64,000 nt of DNA from Odiellus spinosus (GCA_963920705.1 OY987231.1:21925024-21989023), one strand, 5' to 3'; shown: positions 1 through 13,035, counted from the first letter of the stretch. Made by a program: numbers and translations. Notes: generated from the letters alone by a model not told the origin.

Positions 1-1613
1 TCGAAGAATTTAAAGAGTTCTCGTAGTTTTATAAGATATCGGGTCCTAAAAGCATTCCAAGTGTTCCAATAAATCACTCGTAACTTTGTTTTTCGAGTGT
101 GTTAGATAGCCAAACCAATCTATATCATATTTGGTTAAAGAGGGAACCACATTGATCTCCATTTCAAAAGGATGCTGCTTATGAATATTTAATTTTTAGT
201 AGTCAGATTAGTACTATTTTACTTTCGACCACAATGATGATATTGATAATATTATTAAAATATGAGAACAAAATCATGTCACTGTCCCTTTAAATGTAAT
301 TTCGGATCAAGTAAACAATGTTTGACTGACTTATGAGGTTTATAAAACTCGATTTAAAATATGATATAGAATATATTACGACAAGGGAAAATTTAAAATT
401 ATTCTAATATATATTATATTTTTACTATTTTACCTTAAATTTACGCTTTACCCTTAATTAGCTAATAAATAGGTCATTAAAATATTTAATATCGTAGCCA
501 ATATTGTGTATCGAACAATGCCTCATTTTAAAGAAACCATCAAAATTGAATTACGATAAGTTTCTAAAAAGCCTTTTGAATTTGAGGCTTATCCAAGTGT
601 CTGATTATCAATATATACTACTTTGACTATACTTAAGTGATGACGTAACTAACATAGCAATAACAAAGACTGTAATATCAGTTACCTATTCGCGTAATTG
701 GTGTACAGATTTTAAGAAAGTGGTTAGAATTCCTAGATGGATTATATGCCTCTGGGTTGACGCGCCGTTTTTAACTTCAAAATTTGAATATCAAAAATAT
801 TATATGTAATTATTTTTCCTATGACGCCGTTAATTTTTGGAACGTAATTAACGATAATTTTGGTAAGGAAGGTAGGACTTTCGGGATCAAGTATTTTTAC
901 GAAAAAGACCCCGCGAAAGTGAGGTTATCACGTGCCAGAACGCTCGGGAATCCACCGCGGAAATAGACAAATTAACAATTACCGGTAATTTGCCAATTAA
1001 TTACCATCAATAGATTCAAGAAATATATATGATTCGTTGGTATTTAAAAATATATAAAAAAATGAAAACTTCAGTAAATTACCCCATATAAATTACTGTT
1101 TAGTCTGTTTATATATATATATATATGGTAATTTCACCATATATGGTTAATACCACCAATATATCCAGAACATCATTATCAATTTTATTATAAAGTTTTG
1201 TTAAAAATAACATTAATTAACCAGAATCAGGTCTGTGTAAATTAATGTTTTTTTTCATGTATATGGTAATTTCACATTTATATATACGCTAACAAAACTT
1301 TGACTAGAAATATAGTTCGTAATTATTAATTATTGTTAATTATAGTCCTGTGGGGGAAAAAACTCCTTCCGTGCTAAATTGATTTATACCCAGGATATTT
1401 AATTGTCACTTTTTTGTCTCTAATACGTACAAAAATAAATTGCCTCTGGATAAAATCTTATTATTAGAAATTTCTAATATATATATATCCGATATTCTGG
1501 GCGTGACGCTTTTAATTAATTCAATAAAATAAATGTGTATTATTTTATATATAATATATATATATCTTTAAAACGGGAGACATATTTATTTTGCTGCTAA
1601 GAATAGGTACAAC
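1..1613. other. Gene-free AT-rich DNA
   Basis: No credible frame. A (TA)n run lies near 1108-1124. A fragment of family D is at 863-960 and a short J-type repeat at about 670-712. Confidence 0.6.
863..960 (+). repeat. Family D repeat fragment
   Basis: Shares the segment running from GGTAGGACTT through GGTTATCACGTGCCAGAACG with 27630-27710, 34515-34565 and (reverse) 45960-46020. No terminal repeat was found on this copy. A 60-codon frame over it is a by-product. Confidence 0.6.
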
Positions 1614-1905
1614 CAAGAAGGATCAGACAAGGAGAGGAAAAGTGGGAACGGCGCGTATACTACTGCGTCGGCCTAAACTCCCACTCTGGGAGAACGGGGG
1701 TAGAGATGTTTCGTGGTAAAATGTTGTCACGTGGGTAAAACTGATCCTTTATGAGGCGCGTAGTAGTCGACGACGCTAGAGACCACGTGACAACAGTTTA
1801 CCTCGAGAATTTCCTATCCCCCCTTTCCACCCGAGTGGGAGGTTGGCTCTTCTCTCTCTAACTCAACGCAGCCCCACTTTTCCTCTCCTTGTCTGATCCT
1901 TCTTG
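1614..1905. mobile_element. Family B MITE, copy 1
   Basis: A 292-base non-autonomous element with terminal inverted repeats beginning CAAGAAGGATCAGACAAGGA and continuing to about 35 bases. It is flanked by an exact 7-bp duplication GTACAAC (1607-1613 and 1906-1912). The interior has a second inverted pair around CACGTG. No coding capacity. Confidence 0.9.
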
Positions 1906-4688
1906 GTACAACCTACAATATTATTTGATGTTTAGGAAGGTATTAAAGGGAGAATGCAGCCTGGAAACAAGTGATTTATTTAAATAGGTCTTTTTGCACA
2001 TTTTATGTAACGGTATTTTGTCAAAAACATTTTTCAACCTAAGATTATAATAGGAGAGAAACCAGGTTCTCAATGGTTTAAATATAGATCGTTAAATAAT
2101 ATGGTTCTCGCCTTTGCGTTATAGAAAACTTTCATCTTGAACGCGTTTCATCAGAGGGGTATACGGGAAAGGGAATATTTTTCGTTAATGCAATTTTGAT
2201 TGAAGTTTGAAGAAAAATAGAATTTCTTTTTGTACGGCAGCCTTTCTATCTCAACTCCCCATAAATAGCGCCTAGAAAAAATTCCTTCGAGACTGGTAGA
2301 AAATTGTAATAAATTGTTTTTTATCCATAAAAAAAAATTAATTTTATTTCCTCAAAATATTTCGCTTTCACGGGGAGTTTTCTTTATTATACAAATAGTA
2401 TTGATTTAATTTATATGGATCACGAATATCACGCTATGTAGAGTAGCATTTCACACTTCGAATTAACATTATTTCTTTTACGTGGCCGAAAACATTAATA
2501 ATTTTTAAAGTGAGGTTGTCATGGATTTTTGGTGAACTCGATCAATAGTTGTAATCATAAAAGAAGGGGAGCTTACTTAGGGCATGTTGCTGTCGACGTC
2601 ATCAGCAACGTCATTGCATCACCGAGAATTTCTTAAGCTTATTTCTTGTATATCCAACGGAAATAACTGCACTCTATAACCTTTACGCCACGTGATTTCG
2701 TCATGTAGTTAGTAACATTCGAACAAGATGTCGCACCCACAAGTTCTTTTATAATATCAACTTTTGAATATTGAAAACATTTAGCGTTCCTCATGGACAG
2801 ACAGACGTACACAGAATTATAAATTTTAGGTAAAAACTATTAGACGTTTTCGAAGTTTTAGAAAACTTAAAATTGGTGATAAGTATTCCACTTATCAAAT
2901 ATAAACTTATGATACTATCAATACGAAATCGTGTTTGGTTGATTTTTCAAGATATAAAAATAAAACACACTAATCATTAAATTCTTTCGATAAATAATGA
3001 TAGGGTCATACAAACTTAAATTTTTAAAGTGTGCCACAACAATCTTTGATTATTGTTGATTTCAAAGCTATACTTAATAGTTATACGACTAATACAAGAG
3101 CGTTTTCAAACTGAGGTGGATTGATATACAATGTTAAAACGTCATAGTGCATAAAATAGTTTTGCGAGCAATATATATTGAAGATATATAATCTAATTGA
3201 AAGGGATGATAACGACGCACGTTTTACGTGGCATCCTTTCACCAATATCACTATAATTGAAACAAACAAAACCCCGATAGGGTTTTATGTGACACGGAAG
3301 TGAGAAGAAATCGACAGGAAATTACTATATGTAAAATAAGACTATAATTGTCCCTCCAAGTGTTCGATGATCACCCTCCATTGTTTCCTCATATTTTCAG
3401 TATTGCAAAAATTCAGATTTTTTTAAAAAATATATTTCATTATTTAAAACGAATCAAACCTAATTTAGGGGTTTCAAAAACCTTTTCGCGTCTGTCGAAA
3501 TGAAAGTTCATACGCTTTAAAATCACGTTTTCGATCAAGATTTATTAAATAAGGCCAGGATCGAGGTTTTGCGTCATTTGACCCGCGTTAATAGGATTCG
3601 AGTGACACAGAAGCCAATATCTAAATGAACTCGGCTTAATCTCTTGGAAAAGCGAAAGCTCGAAAAATGTTGATTGAAATCGTGGCTTTATACAGTTTTT
3701 GTGTAAATTTAGTTTACACAATTATTTTTATCTAGTTCTCGGAATGCTTGTACTGAATTTTAATTTATAAAATCTAAAAATATAACAGCTTTTGAATTTA
3801 TTTGCAGACACGTTAATTATGAGTCAAATATTAATTTCTTAAGTTTTAGAAGACATTTTAGCTCTTAATTTCACTTTTGAAGTTGGTAAAGGTTTAAATT
3901 TCTGCGTAGCCAATCATATTGTTTCCGATTTCAACAACTCTATTGGAAAAATTTTGTCGTTGAGGGCGGGAAACCCTTGGGCTCCTCTGATTTACATTCA
4001 AACTTAAACAAACTTAAGAAATTTAAATAGAGCAAAATTGTGTCCAATTTTCTCTTTTTTTGCTTTATTTTTCATTTATTTTACTCGAATTCCGAGTTTA
4101 TCCGTTTAAAAACGGATAACTTGTTTATAGGTAATTGTGTTTATCTTCAGATAAACCTAATTCAATTTGCCCATTCGAATATTCAAGCTGCATTTTTGTC
4201 AATAAACATTTGATACGTTCATTATTTTTTACCGATTTAGTGATGAAAACATCTTATAGGCCATAGAATATAAACTATAATACAATCTTTATTGACCTCC
4301 TTATGATCTCGCAACTTTTTGGAAAGAACCCCCTCTACCAACAACTAAATACCTCAAAGGAATATAAATAGTTTCACGTGGTTTAACTTTAATTGAGTAT
4401 GATTATAGATAATTTTTCGCGTATTCATTTATTCGCTAATAATGACAAATATTTGAACGACTTAGTTGGATCCAATATTTTATTTTTAACGAATTTGGCG
4501 ACTTCTAGCTAGAAATAAATAAAACTTCATTAATGATTATTTTAATCAAATTAAATTTCGTATAAATTTAAAGATGACTTGACAGAATTTTAAAATTTCG
4601 TCTTTCATAGTAAATAATTAAGACATTTTGTTAGTTTATTTACAAGATAGATGGCCATAGTTCTCCGGGGATGAAACCTTATTTTCGC
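1906..4688. other. Gene-free AT-rich DNA with repeat ends
   Basis: Contains a family C end at about 1944-1990, a TTAA-preceded family D end at 2505-2530, and a GACAGACAGACGTAC repeat at about 2790-2832. Nothing else is recognisable. Confidence 0.55.
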
Positions 4689-4977
4689 CAAGAAGGATCA
4701 GATAAGGAGAGGAAAAGTGGAAACGGCGCGGCTCCTACTGCGTCGGCCTAAACTCCCACTCTAGGAGAACGGGGGACAGACGGGGGTAGAGATGCTTCGT
4801 GGTAAATTGTTGTCACGTGGGTAAAACGAATCCTTTATAAGACGCGCTAGCTAGCGACCACGTGACAACAGTTTACCTCGAGAATTTCCTATCCCCCTTT
4901 CCACCCGAGTGGGAGGTTGGCTCTTCTCTCTAACTCAACGCAGCCCCACTTTTCCTCTCCTTATCTGATCCTTCTTG
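4689..4977. mobile_element. Family B MITE, copy 2
   Basis: 289 bases, close to copy 1 in both arms and interior, with AGATAAGG replacing AGACAAGG in both ends. The exact 7-bp duplication TTTTCGC flanks it (4682-4688 and 4978-4984). Confidence 0.9.
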
Positions 4978-5318
4978 TTTTCGCCTTCTAGCTTTTCTAT
5001 TCTATAGTTGTAGAAATTTTACGATGAAGAGGATGTAGAAAAGGTTTATTGAAACAACCTTTTTATATTGAAAATATCATGATGGCCATTGTCCGATAAA
5101 TTTGCCAAAATGTCCGATAACTTTTTATTTTAAGAGAGGGTCACTGGACAAATGTCCGATAAAAAAAGGTATTTTTTAATACAGGAAATGTAGCATTGTC
5201 CGGTAATTTTGTTAAATGTCCGATAACGTTTGAATTTTTAAGGGGGGTTACTGGACATTTGTCCAATAAGGAAATTTTCTTATTTCCGTCCCTGGTTCCT
5301 AGCAATAGATAAAGATGA

Positions 5319-5440
5319 ACAAAATCAGGCGTCCGTAAGCGTCCTCTAGAGGCAAACAGTGTCAAAAGTAGGAATTTATAAAACCACGTGTGCGTCTGTC
5401 TAATCTTCAGACGAGCACGTGGTTCTGCGAAAGCCATAAT
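5319..5440. mobile_element. Family F MITE, degraded copy
   Basis: Begins ACAAAATCAGGCGTCCGTAA and contains GCGTCCTCTAGAGGCAAACA and AAACCACGTGTGCGTCTGT, all shared with 12803, 13036 and 58917. The right arm is shortened. Boundaries are approximate. Confidence 0.6.
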
Positions 5441-5744
5441 GTCAAATATAAAAAGTGAAATTAACAAATATTCAATGGCTTTCTTAAAGTATATTACATA
5501 ATTAGAAAAATCTTAATTTAATTATAGTACCTAATCTAAATTCCTACTTTTCTTTTAAAAAACCTTCAAATTGGCCCTGAAAATTTTACTTCTATCTACT
5601 TTCTTATAAACAAAAATTGTTCGCGTAACGATTTTCATATTTCCTGGGAAATTATGCCCACTGTAATCGTTAGAAACGCCTAGATCCAAACTGTTCTGAA
5701 CTTGTAAAAAAATAATATCACGAATAATTTGTAATTATACTTAA

Positions 5745-5931
5745 AGTGGGGCTGTCACCATTTTTTCGAATGACTATGAACGCGCGAAAATCAACTGTAA
5801 GGCTCTACAATAACCACGCGACCATAGTGATGACGTAGTATTAATCCGAAAATGGCGATTATAAAATATGCATTTTTACTGTTTGGGTAATTTTATTGCT
5901 ACTCGATTTCCATTTGGAGTTCAGCCTCACT
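5745..5931. mobile_element. Family D MITE, complete short copy
   Basis: Ends AGTGGGGCTGTCACCA and TTCAGCCTCACT are inverted repeats, flanked by TTAA (5741-5744) and TGAA (5932-5935), a TTAA-type target with one change. The core has CCATAGTGATGACGTAGTAT, recurring at 27730 and 40625. This points to a piggyBac-like or Kolobok-like origin. Confidence 0.7.
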
Positions 5932-7460
5932 TGAAACGGAATAACATAAAAAAACTCGGCCTTTAAGAAAAGTGTAGGCTAATATAAAGTAATCCTAAAT
6001 CTTATAAAATAAATTTGGGAGGGGCAGCGTTCTTATGAGGGCTAAAGAAATCGCCACGAATATCGAACAACGCCCGAAATGTAACACGCATTTAGCTCAA
6101 TTTTTAACTAACTTGTCTTAATAGGGAATCAGTTTTTGTGTGAAAAAAAACCGGTAAATTTCGCTAAATTACATTATGAAAAAACAATTTTATTTTACAA
6201 CTTGTTTATGCGTGAGAATAATTGGAAAACAATGGCTCAAAATTTCGTTAAAAGTTCCTTATTGAAAAATAAACGAAATATTTTATCTCACACATCACTT
6301 CTCTAAATATTTACTTGAAATTTTAACGAGGTTTTGTTTTGAAAGTTTATCAAATATATATTTTAAGTTTCGTGTTATTTTAAGTGTAGTAAAATTCAAC
6401 CGATATATCTTTAATTAACTGTTAAGCCTAATTTAACATCATATTCGTAAACACAGGCTGTTCTTTGTTCGTAGGATTTACAAATAATATAAAGTTCCGT
6501 TGTATTTTTAACTAGGTTTCGTATACGTTTCCATGGCCGAACCGGATGTCTCTAGTTCTCATCTAAATCTAAAGACGAAGCCGCTTACGAGAGATGATAT
6601 CTTCTACGCGGCTTAAATATGCATGGGGTAAGTCTTAAATTTTGATATTATGATTATCATCAAAAGTAACATAGAAACTATAGTATGAAATTACTAGCAA
6701 TATTTTTACTTACTAAGCCTGCGCTGTAATCAGTTAAGGTAAACGGATAGTCGGTGTGTATATTGTAAGAAAGTGTAACTTTAACCCTTAACTCTAATTT
6801 AAGGATTTAAATTAATGGGCTCGCACCCAAAAACCTCGAAATACAAGTGAAAATAGGCACTTATTCAATCAATATTATTTGGAAAAGGTTACCACAATTT
6901 CGCAAATATGAACCATTTATAGTGACATTAATTAACAACAAATCATTCCCCGCTCTTCTCGCCACAGAAATAAAACTTGTATCATTCTAAGTCGAATAAA
7001 AGACTTGGCGCCTTTTTACAAAGCGTCTAGACAACAAAATATTACGATATCTAAAACCATTTAAATTTGACTAAAAACAATATATTTTTAACTTTATTTT
7101 AAAAAAACATGTGAGTCTTTGGAAATTTAGCTCGAATTTAGTGACCAATTTGTAGTTTTAGAGTGGTTTTTGTGAAAATAGTAAACGAGTGGGAACCCGT
7201 AAATTAGGCACTTAAAATGTTATCTATAAATTCTACAAATATAATTTTATTTATAATTATAAACCTTAGTTTCCCTATAATATTGATTTTTAATATTAGA
7301 TATATTGTTCAAATTTAGTATCCGTCTATTCCAGAGGTTTAGAATTACATCATTATACAGTTATAATAATATATAATTTCGCTATTACTGGAAGCTAAAA
7401 AAAATGATATTTGAAAGTACAATACGTGGATTTTTTATATTGAACAAATTTCAATTATAC
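5932..7460. other. Gene-free AT-rich DNA
   Basis: No supported gene. A J-type short repeat lies at about 6721-6762 (GCTGTAATCAGTTAAGG followed by GTCGGTGTGTA). Confidence 0.5.
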
Positions 7461-7759
7461 CAGAAGCCGATGAAACCCTCCTTTGAAGTCTACTACTCCA
7501 ATTTTCCGTATAGCGCTCCTCTCTGTATGGGTAAAATTCCCAATTTTACGAGTTAGAAGGGGTCCTACTTCATCCCCCCCCTGTCTACGGAAAATTGGAA
7601 ATTCTCTCTCTCCACAAACGACGACGTTTTTTGGACGAACTCCGAGGCTGCTAGAGATATTCGCTCGACGAGCTCCCGCTCCGAAAACATCTACCATTAG
7701 GAGGCGTACGAATCGCGCCTTTTGAGAATAACCCATACAGAGGGTTTCATCGGCTTCTG
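7461..7759 (-). mobile_element. Family A MITE, copy 1, internally deleted
   Basis: 299 bases in reverse orientation. The left end is a full CAGAAGCCGATGAAACCCTC arm. At the right, about 38 bases are missing between CCATACAGAG and GGGTTTCATCGG, a deletion between short GAGG-like repeats that removed most of the right arm but left its last 20 bases. Flanks are ATTATAC and ATTAAAC, a 7-bp duplication with one mismatch. Frames of 80 to 93 codons across it are not genes. Confidence 0.88.
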
Positions 7760-8556
7760 ATTAAACATATCTAATAAATCAGAATTATTCGGGAATCCAT
7801 TCGGCCTTGAATTTAAGAGTAAAAATGAAAAATCCAATATTTTTCATGTTCCCTAGATGTAAACTGAATGGTTAATTAGATACTGGTATTGAAGACAAAT
7901 AAGTTTGTTTTGAAGAAGATAGATTTTTGTTGGGTCAAAATGGAGCCTCAATTATCTCGTTTTATGCTTAAAAAGAATAGGTTTTTCGGGTTTATTTATT
8001 ACTATATACATTTTGAATAATGGGTGTTGCTTCAAAATTTCATTTGACTCATCTTTCTTCCCACGATTAGAGTACTTTCAATTTTTCACCCTTCCCAAGA
8101 GTTGTTTCACGTTATGGATTTTCTTTTATCCATCGAAAGTGTTGGTAAAGAATGGGGGAACGGTGCTATAATCCCATCAGGGATTACTTTTTAAAGATAT
8201 ATTGGCATTCAATATATTATTCATATATTATTATATATTCTTTATAAATATCTCGTACATAGTTAGTTTTCCCTAGTGGGATTTTCATAAAAATTTAATA
8301 TTTTACTTAATATTTTTCTTAACTATTCTTCATTTTCCTGAGCTGTTGGGAATGGACACTTACATTTGATAATAAGGGTGGACAACTTGTTCAATATATG
8401 GGAAACTAAAAAACTAAACCGTTAGGCAAATTTTTCCAACATAAAACATTAAAGTTACGGACTTTTAGTGAACTACGAACGAAAATTGAGTAGCATTTTC
8501 GTAAAGATCGTTAAAATACAATTCAATATATATATACATATACAAAAGGGTTTGTG
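7760..8556. other. Gene-free AT-rich DNA
   Basis: No frame, RNA gene or repeat recognised. Confidence 0.5.
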
Positions 8557-9110
8557 TCCGCTTGCGCAGTTTCCCACTTGATCTGTTTCATTTGCGCAGT
8601 AGCCATTTGCGCAGTTTTGCGCAGTTTGACATTCGGGCTGTGCGCAAGAGGGACAGGCTAGCTCGAGTGATTAACTAACTTAACCTAACCCACCTGCAAA
8701 TGTACACTGCGCAAATGAAAAAAAGCGGAAATGGAAACTGCGCAAATGAAAAACTGCGCAAATGAAAAACTGCGCAAATGAAAAACTGCGCAAATGAAAA
8801 ACTGCGCAAATGAAAAACTGCGCAAATGAAAAACTGCGCAAATGAAAAACTGCGCAAATGAAAAACTGCGCAAATGAAAAACTGCGCAAATGAAAAACTG
8901 CGCAAATGAAAAACTGCGCAAATGAAAAACTGCGCAAATGAAAAACTGCGCAAATGAAAAACTGCGCAAATGAAAAACTGCGCAAATGAAAAACTGCGCA
9001 AATGAAAAACTGCGCAAATGAAAAACTGCGCAAATGAAAAACTGCGCAAATGAAAAACTGCGCAAATGAAAAACTGCGCAAATGAAAAACTGCGCAAAAA
9101 GAAATGCGCA
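8557..9110. repeat. 16-bp minisatellite with inverted flank
   Basis: About 22 nearly identical units of ACTGCGCAAATGAAAA run from 8735 to 9097. Immediately to the left, 8557-8650 has four scattered copies of the same motif in the opposite orientation (for example TTTCATTTGCGCAGT at 8588). The unit has no stop in any of the three minus-strand frames, so long minus-strand frames of HLRSFSFAQFFICAVF type are artefacts. Confidence 0.93.
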
Positions 9111-11482
9111 ATTGGAGCCTTACCTACAAAAGACTCTGTCCTATATTGATATACAGAGTTTTAAAATTAGTAATTTACCAATATTCACAATAAAATCCAT
9201 TTCTGCTTAATGTACTGACAAGCCAGATAGATTTTTGGTGCACGCCTCGTATAATTGTTACGCCCAGGAAATTGAACTCAAATTCTAGCATATTTAATTT
9301 CACAGTTAAAATTCTTAATTAAAATTTTATCACATCTATATACTATATAAGCGAAGAAGCATTTCTTCCGCCAATTTTAAATAATTACCGTATACGTAAA
9401 TTTTGCTTATTATACCGTGATACAAATAGTTTATAGATAGTATTTTAATTACTGGCGAAGAAAAAAATAATTATTGTAACATCTTGTTCCGCTCTCGTGT
9501 ACCGTGAAATCGCCGTCTATGAAATATATATTTCCTAGCTCCTATTATATTAAAACAATCTGTTTCCATTATTTTCTATAATAATCCTTTTCCAGAGCGA
9601 AAAAAACTTGAGGTATCAGCGTTTATACAAATCGTAAAAAGTTTTTTAAAATTTTCTTTAGGAAAACCTTATTATTTCTATTCATATAATTTCCTTGGAA
9701 TTTTTATTCGCGTGTTTTTCCGGACGTTTTTGAGGATTTGTAGATACCACTTGTTTTTTTTTCTTCTTCTTACAAATTCGCGGTGAATAATATGAATAGG
9801 GCGTTTTCAAAATTTTATTCAAAAATAGTTTTACCCAATTTAAATAAACGCGAAAATTAAAAAAAAGATGTTAATTCTTCGCTGAAGAAATTCCGGAATC
9901 CCACCGCGACCTTTTTTTTTTAACGAAGCTACGCAAAAATGTCAATTGATCTTGTTATTCGATGAAGAGATTCTTAGGGAGATTTAACCTCTATGCAAAT
10001 TTTCTGTAATATTTGGATCTTTAAGGGTTATAGAGTTAATGAACCTAGTTTTATATAGGATCTTACCTGTACGTTAAGGAATGATTTAGTTTAATGTTGG
10101 GTGACGCTTGAGTTTATACGTTGCTTAATTAACATAATTTATCCCTTTAAAGTCTACGGTTTCATTTTAAGGAGTATCAAATTATATTTTTTATAAGTTT
10201 AAAGGGTCGATTGATACTGGGGTATTAATTTTTAAATTTATTATTCCATTGAACCCAGTTAAATTTGTTTTTCATATAGCTAGGTTGTAGGTTGCTTCTT
10301 TCCGTAATTTGTAGACTATCAAACCACGAGTTCATTGAATTTTAACACTTTTTGAACTCTTGAGTTCATCTTTGGTAATGGGGAGAAACATATAAATATA
10401 ATAATCTTACGATAGATATCCCAATCCAAACTGGGTCTATTCAACTTCCGGAAATCAATGCCACGCGATAAATTTCACGTCCTGCAAGGACTAAAAACGT
10501 TAAATCTACATTATTTAGTCTTTAATATTTTTATCGTCTGCTCTATGTATGCTCGATCATTCGGCACCAATAGGAGAGCTACCGGAAGTAGATACCCCAG
10601 TTTGAGCTCGACTAAACCCATCCTCTTAAAGGTGTACAGGCAAGGCCTAAGCCGCTTACCTTGAAATATCGTAACACTTTGTATATCAGTATTATATACC
10701 TATTTTGAAACTTGTCTTTACGTAAGAGTTCAACTTAAACTTTCAATTTAGAAACACCCACTTAGCACGACCCCTAAAAAAACGCACCTGCCTTTCAATT
10801 AATTTTTCTAAAAACCAAAAAATGATGACCCGCCATAGTGTGGTTTTAAATTCTCTCCATCCATCCTTAAGGGCAAGTTATCCCTCTTAATATTTTAAGA
10901 GCTTGTAATTTAAACGATGGCGTACATAGATATCAAACCTTTCCTATACAATATACGAATGAGGTAATAATTACGCTTCAATTCTATATATATCGAAATA
11001 GGCTGAAGGTCATCTGAGTTGAAATGTCGCGAATGAACTAGACCATACCGAAAAAAACGTCGCGCAAAACGATTTCTATTTCTTTGTGGAACATCTGATA
11101 AAAAGAGTGTCGTCTAATATTTTATTTCCTTTTTTAAATCCCCCTCATTGAAACGGTTTAACGTATTTATTTGGTAAAAATATTTCGCTAATTTATTATT
11201 GAAGTTAATAACAAAACAAAATTTCACGGCGTTTTGCTTTCGATGACAATAAGGGAAACACGATAAATGAGGTGGTGACCGTCATGTTTTTAGCATAATT
11301 GAAGTCCAAGTGCAACCTACAATTTGGTTTGATTTAAAAGTCGTAGAATAACCTCGAGTAGTGTTCTGAATCTTTGTTATTCGTATTTTTTTTTAGATAT
11401 TTTATTTTCCAATTAAATGTCTGTGACTTAAAATTATGATAACAGTTAATTGGATTGAAGCTTTATCTATTAACAAGTTAAA
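9111..11482. other. Gene-free AT-rich DNA
   Basis: No supported gene or transposon. Several homopolymer T and A runs lie between 9730 and 9920. Confidence 0.5.
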
Positions 11483-11595
11483 CCCTCTTCAGACGAGGCG
11501 TAATTAGCCGTTTTAATCAGATTTAAACGAGTTTGCATATCCTTCTCAGTTAAATCTGATTAAACCTCTGTTAATTATGCCTCGTCTGAAGAGGG
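11483..11595. mobile_element. Short near-perfect hairpin, probable MITE
   Basis: About 113 bases whose ends CCCTCTTCAGACGAGGCGTA and TATGCCTCGTCTGAAGAGGG are inverted repeats; the inner arms ATCAGATTTAAAC and GTTAAATCTGAT also pair. Only a short loop of about 20 bases is unpaired. TAA stands on both sides, but the target duplication is ambiguous. A structured RNA is an alternative. Confidence 0.65.
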
Positions 11596-12015
11596 TAATA
11601 CTCCAATTAAAACGTATAACATTGGATAAGAAAATTCACATTTCTTATAATAAATTCGCGTAAAATAAAATTAATGAAATTAAATTCACTTTAAGGAACT
11701 AACAATTCTTCATCAGGACTAACACTATCTGAAAAAAATCAAATAATGACCATTTCCTGAAAAATAAGATTTATCATATAATTTAGCAAATTAACTTTTT
11801 ACTATCGGTCAGTAAAAGTCCAAAAAAAATTATTTATTTGCATGTGGACTTGAACATATTGGAAACATGCTAAAAAATTTACTAAATTTTAATAAACATA
11901 TTTAAAAAAAAAATCCCCCCAAAGACGCGAGGGTGTCGGGACGGGAAAAAGCGGGTCAGTAGAGAAAGAAGTTCTAACGTGGTTCCAGTCTCTTTCCTTT
12001 AATACCAGTTACGCG

Positions 12016-12461
12016 TGACGTCACGATCCTTTCTCAGCCAATAGCGATACTCTAAATGATAGACCCGATTCGAGATCGGTTTAATTTCTTTTTTTTTTTT
12101 TGATATCCTAACGTTAGCTAAATTTTCTAACGGTATATTGGAGCTGGCATAGCGCGTGGTGCAGTAGGTTAGTAGCTCCGTGCGTCGCTTTCGCGTGAAA
12201 GAACTCTTTTAAGGTTTGGTAGAGGAGCGTGTTATTGGCGCCAAATATCGTGAAGCCGGTTTTTTCGGAGATTTTTTAAGCGTAATAACGTTTTGTGGCT
12301 CGCGATAAATCGCTAGACTCGATTCGTGGCGAGTAAACTTTAGAGACCCGACTTTGCAACACTCTCTTTCACATAATTCCAGTTCTCCCTCAATTACGAG
12401 AAAGTTTTTGTTTGAATTCGAGTGTTTATTATTGGGATAACTACAGGATTTACGCTAAACT
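12016..12461 (+). promoter_or_regulatory. Candidate promoter and non-coding first exon
   Basis: A perfect CRE palindrome TGACGTCA lies at 12016-12023 and a CCAAT box (AGCCAATAG) at 12038-12042. About 100 bases later comes a GC-richer stretch (about 12145-12461) free of repeats and of long frames, ending in a strong donor CT|GTGAGTG at 12462. This is what a promoter with a 5' UTR exon looks like. It could be a distal first exon of the cadherin, 26 kb upstream, or belong to another or a non-coding transcript. Motifs are seen; transcription is inferred. Confidence 0.35.
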
Positions 12462-12802
12462 GTGAGTGTTTTTCTATATTGTTTTTTAAATATCTGTGAT
12501 AGTACTTGAGATTTATCGTAAATGTTTGAAAGAAAAAGGGCCTAAAATATTATTGTGAATATATTTATTTAGAGAAAATCTGTAGTGAGAAGTTTCCTAA
12601 AATAATTAAAGCAGTTTTGCAACCTTTCAATAAGAGTGTATGTAGGCAATTGGGCTACACTTCGACTTAACTATATTTACCGTATGATTAACTTAATCGG
12701 AGGTTAAAATAACTGGGTGGGTCAAAGTTCAGAGCTAACTAGATTTATGTATATTGCAATTAGGATTATTAAAAATGTACTCCTATCTTAATATATAAAG
12801 AT

Positions 12803-12890
12803 AACTAAACCTCGCATTCATAAGGGTCCTCTAAGGGCAAACAGTGGCAAAAGTATTAACTAACAAAACCACGTGCGTGGCTGTAGTTTT
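12803..12890. mobile_element. Family F MITE, left arm
   Basis: Contains CATTCATAAGGGTCCTCTAA, GGCAAACAGTGGCAAAAG and ACAAAACCACGTGCGTGGCTG as in the other F copies. The right arm is not clear. Confidence 0.55.
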
Positions 12891-13035
12891 AATTGCTAAT
12901 TAAAATAGGAGTCCATAGTTTAAATTATACCGCATCATGTCAGCCATTGGTTTGACCATAAGTGCAATAAATAAATGTGTGTCAATTTACCCTAGAAGAT
13001 AAGGACACCTATATTAATAGATAAAAATTAATTAA

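Noticed and set aside
8675-9111. Three overlapping minus-strand frames of 126-143 codons
   Set aside because: They are translations of the 16-bp tandem array in all three frames; no stop occurs in the unit.
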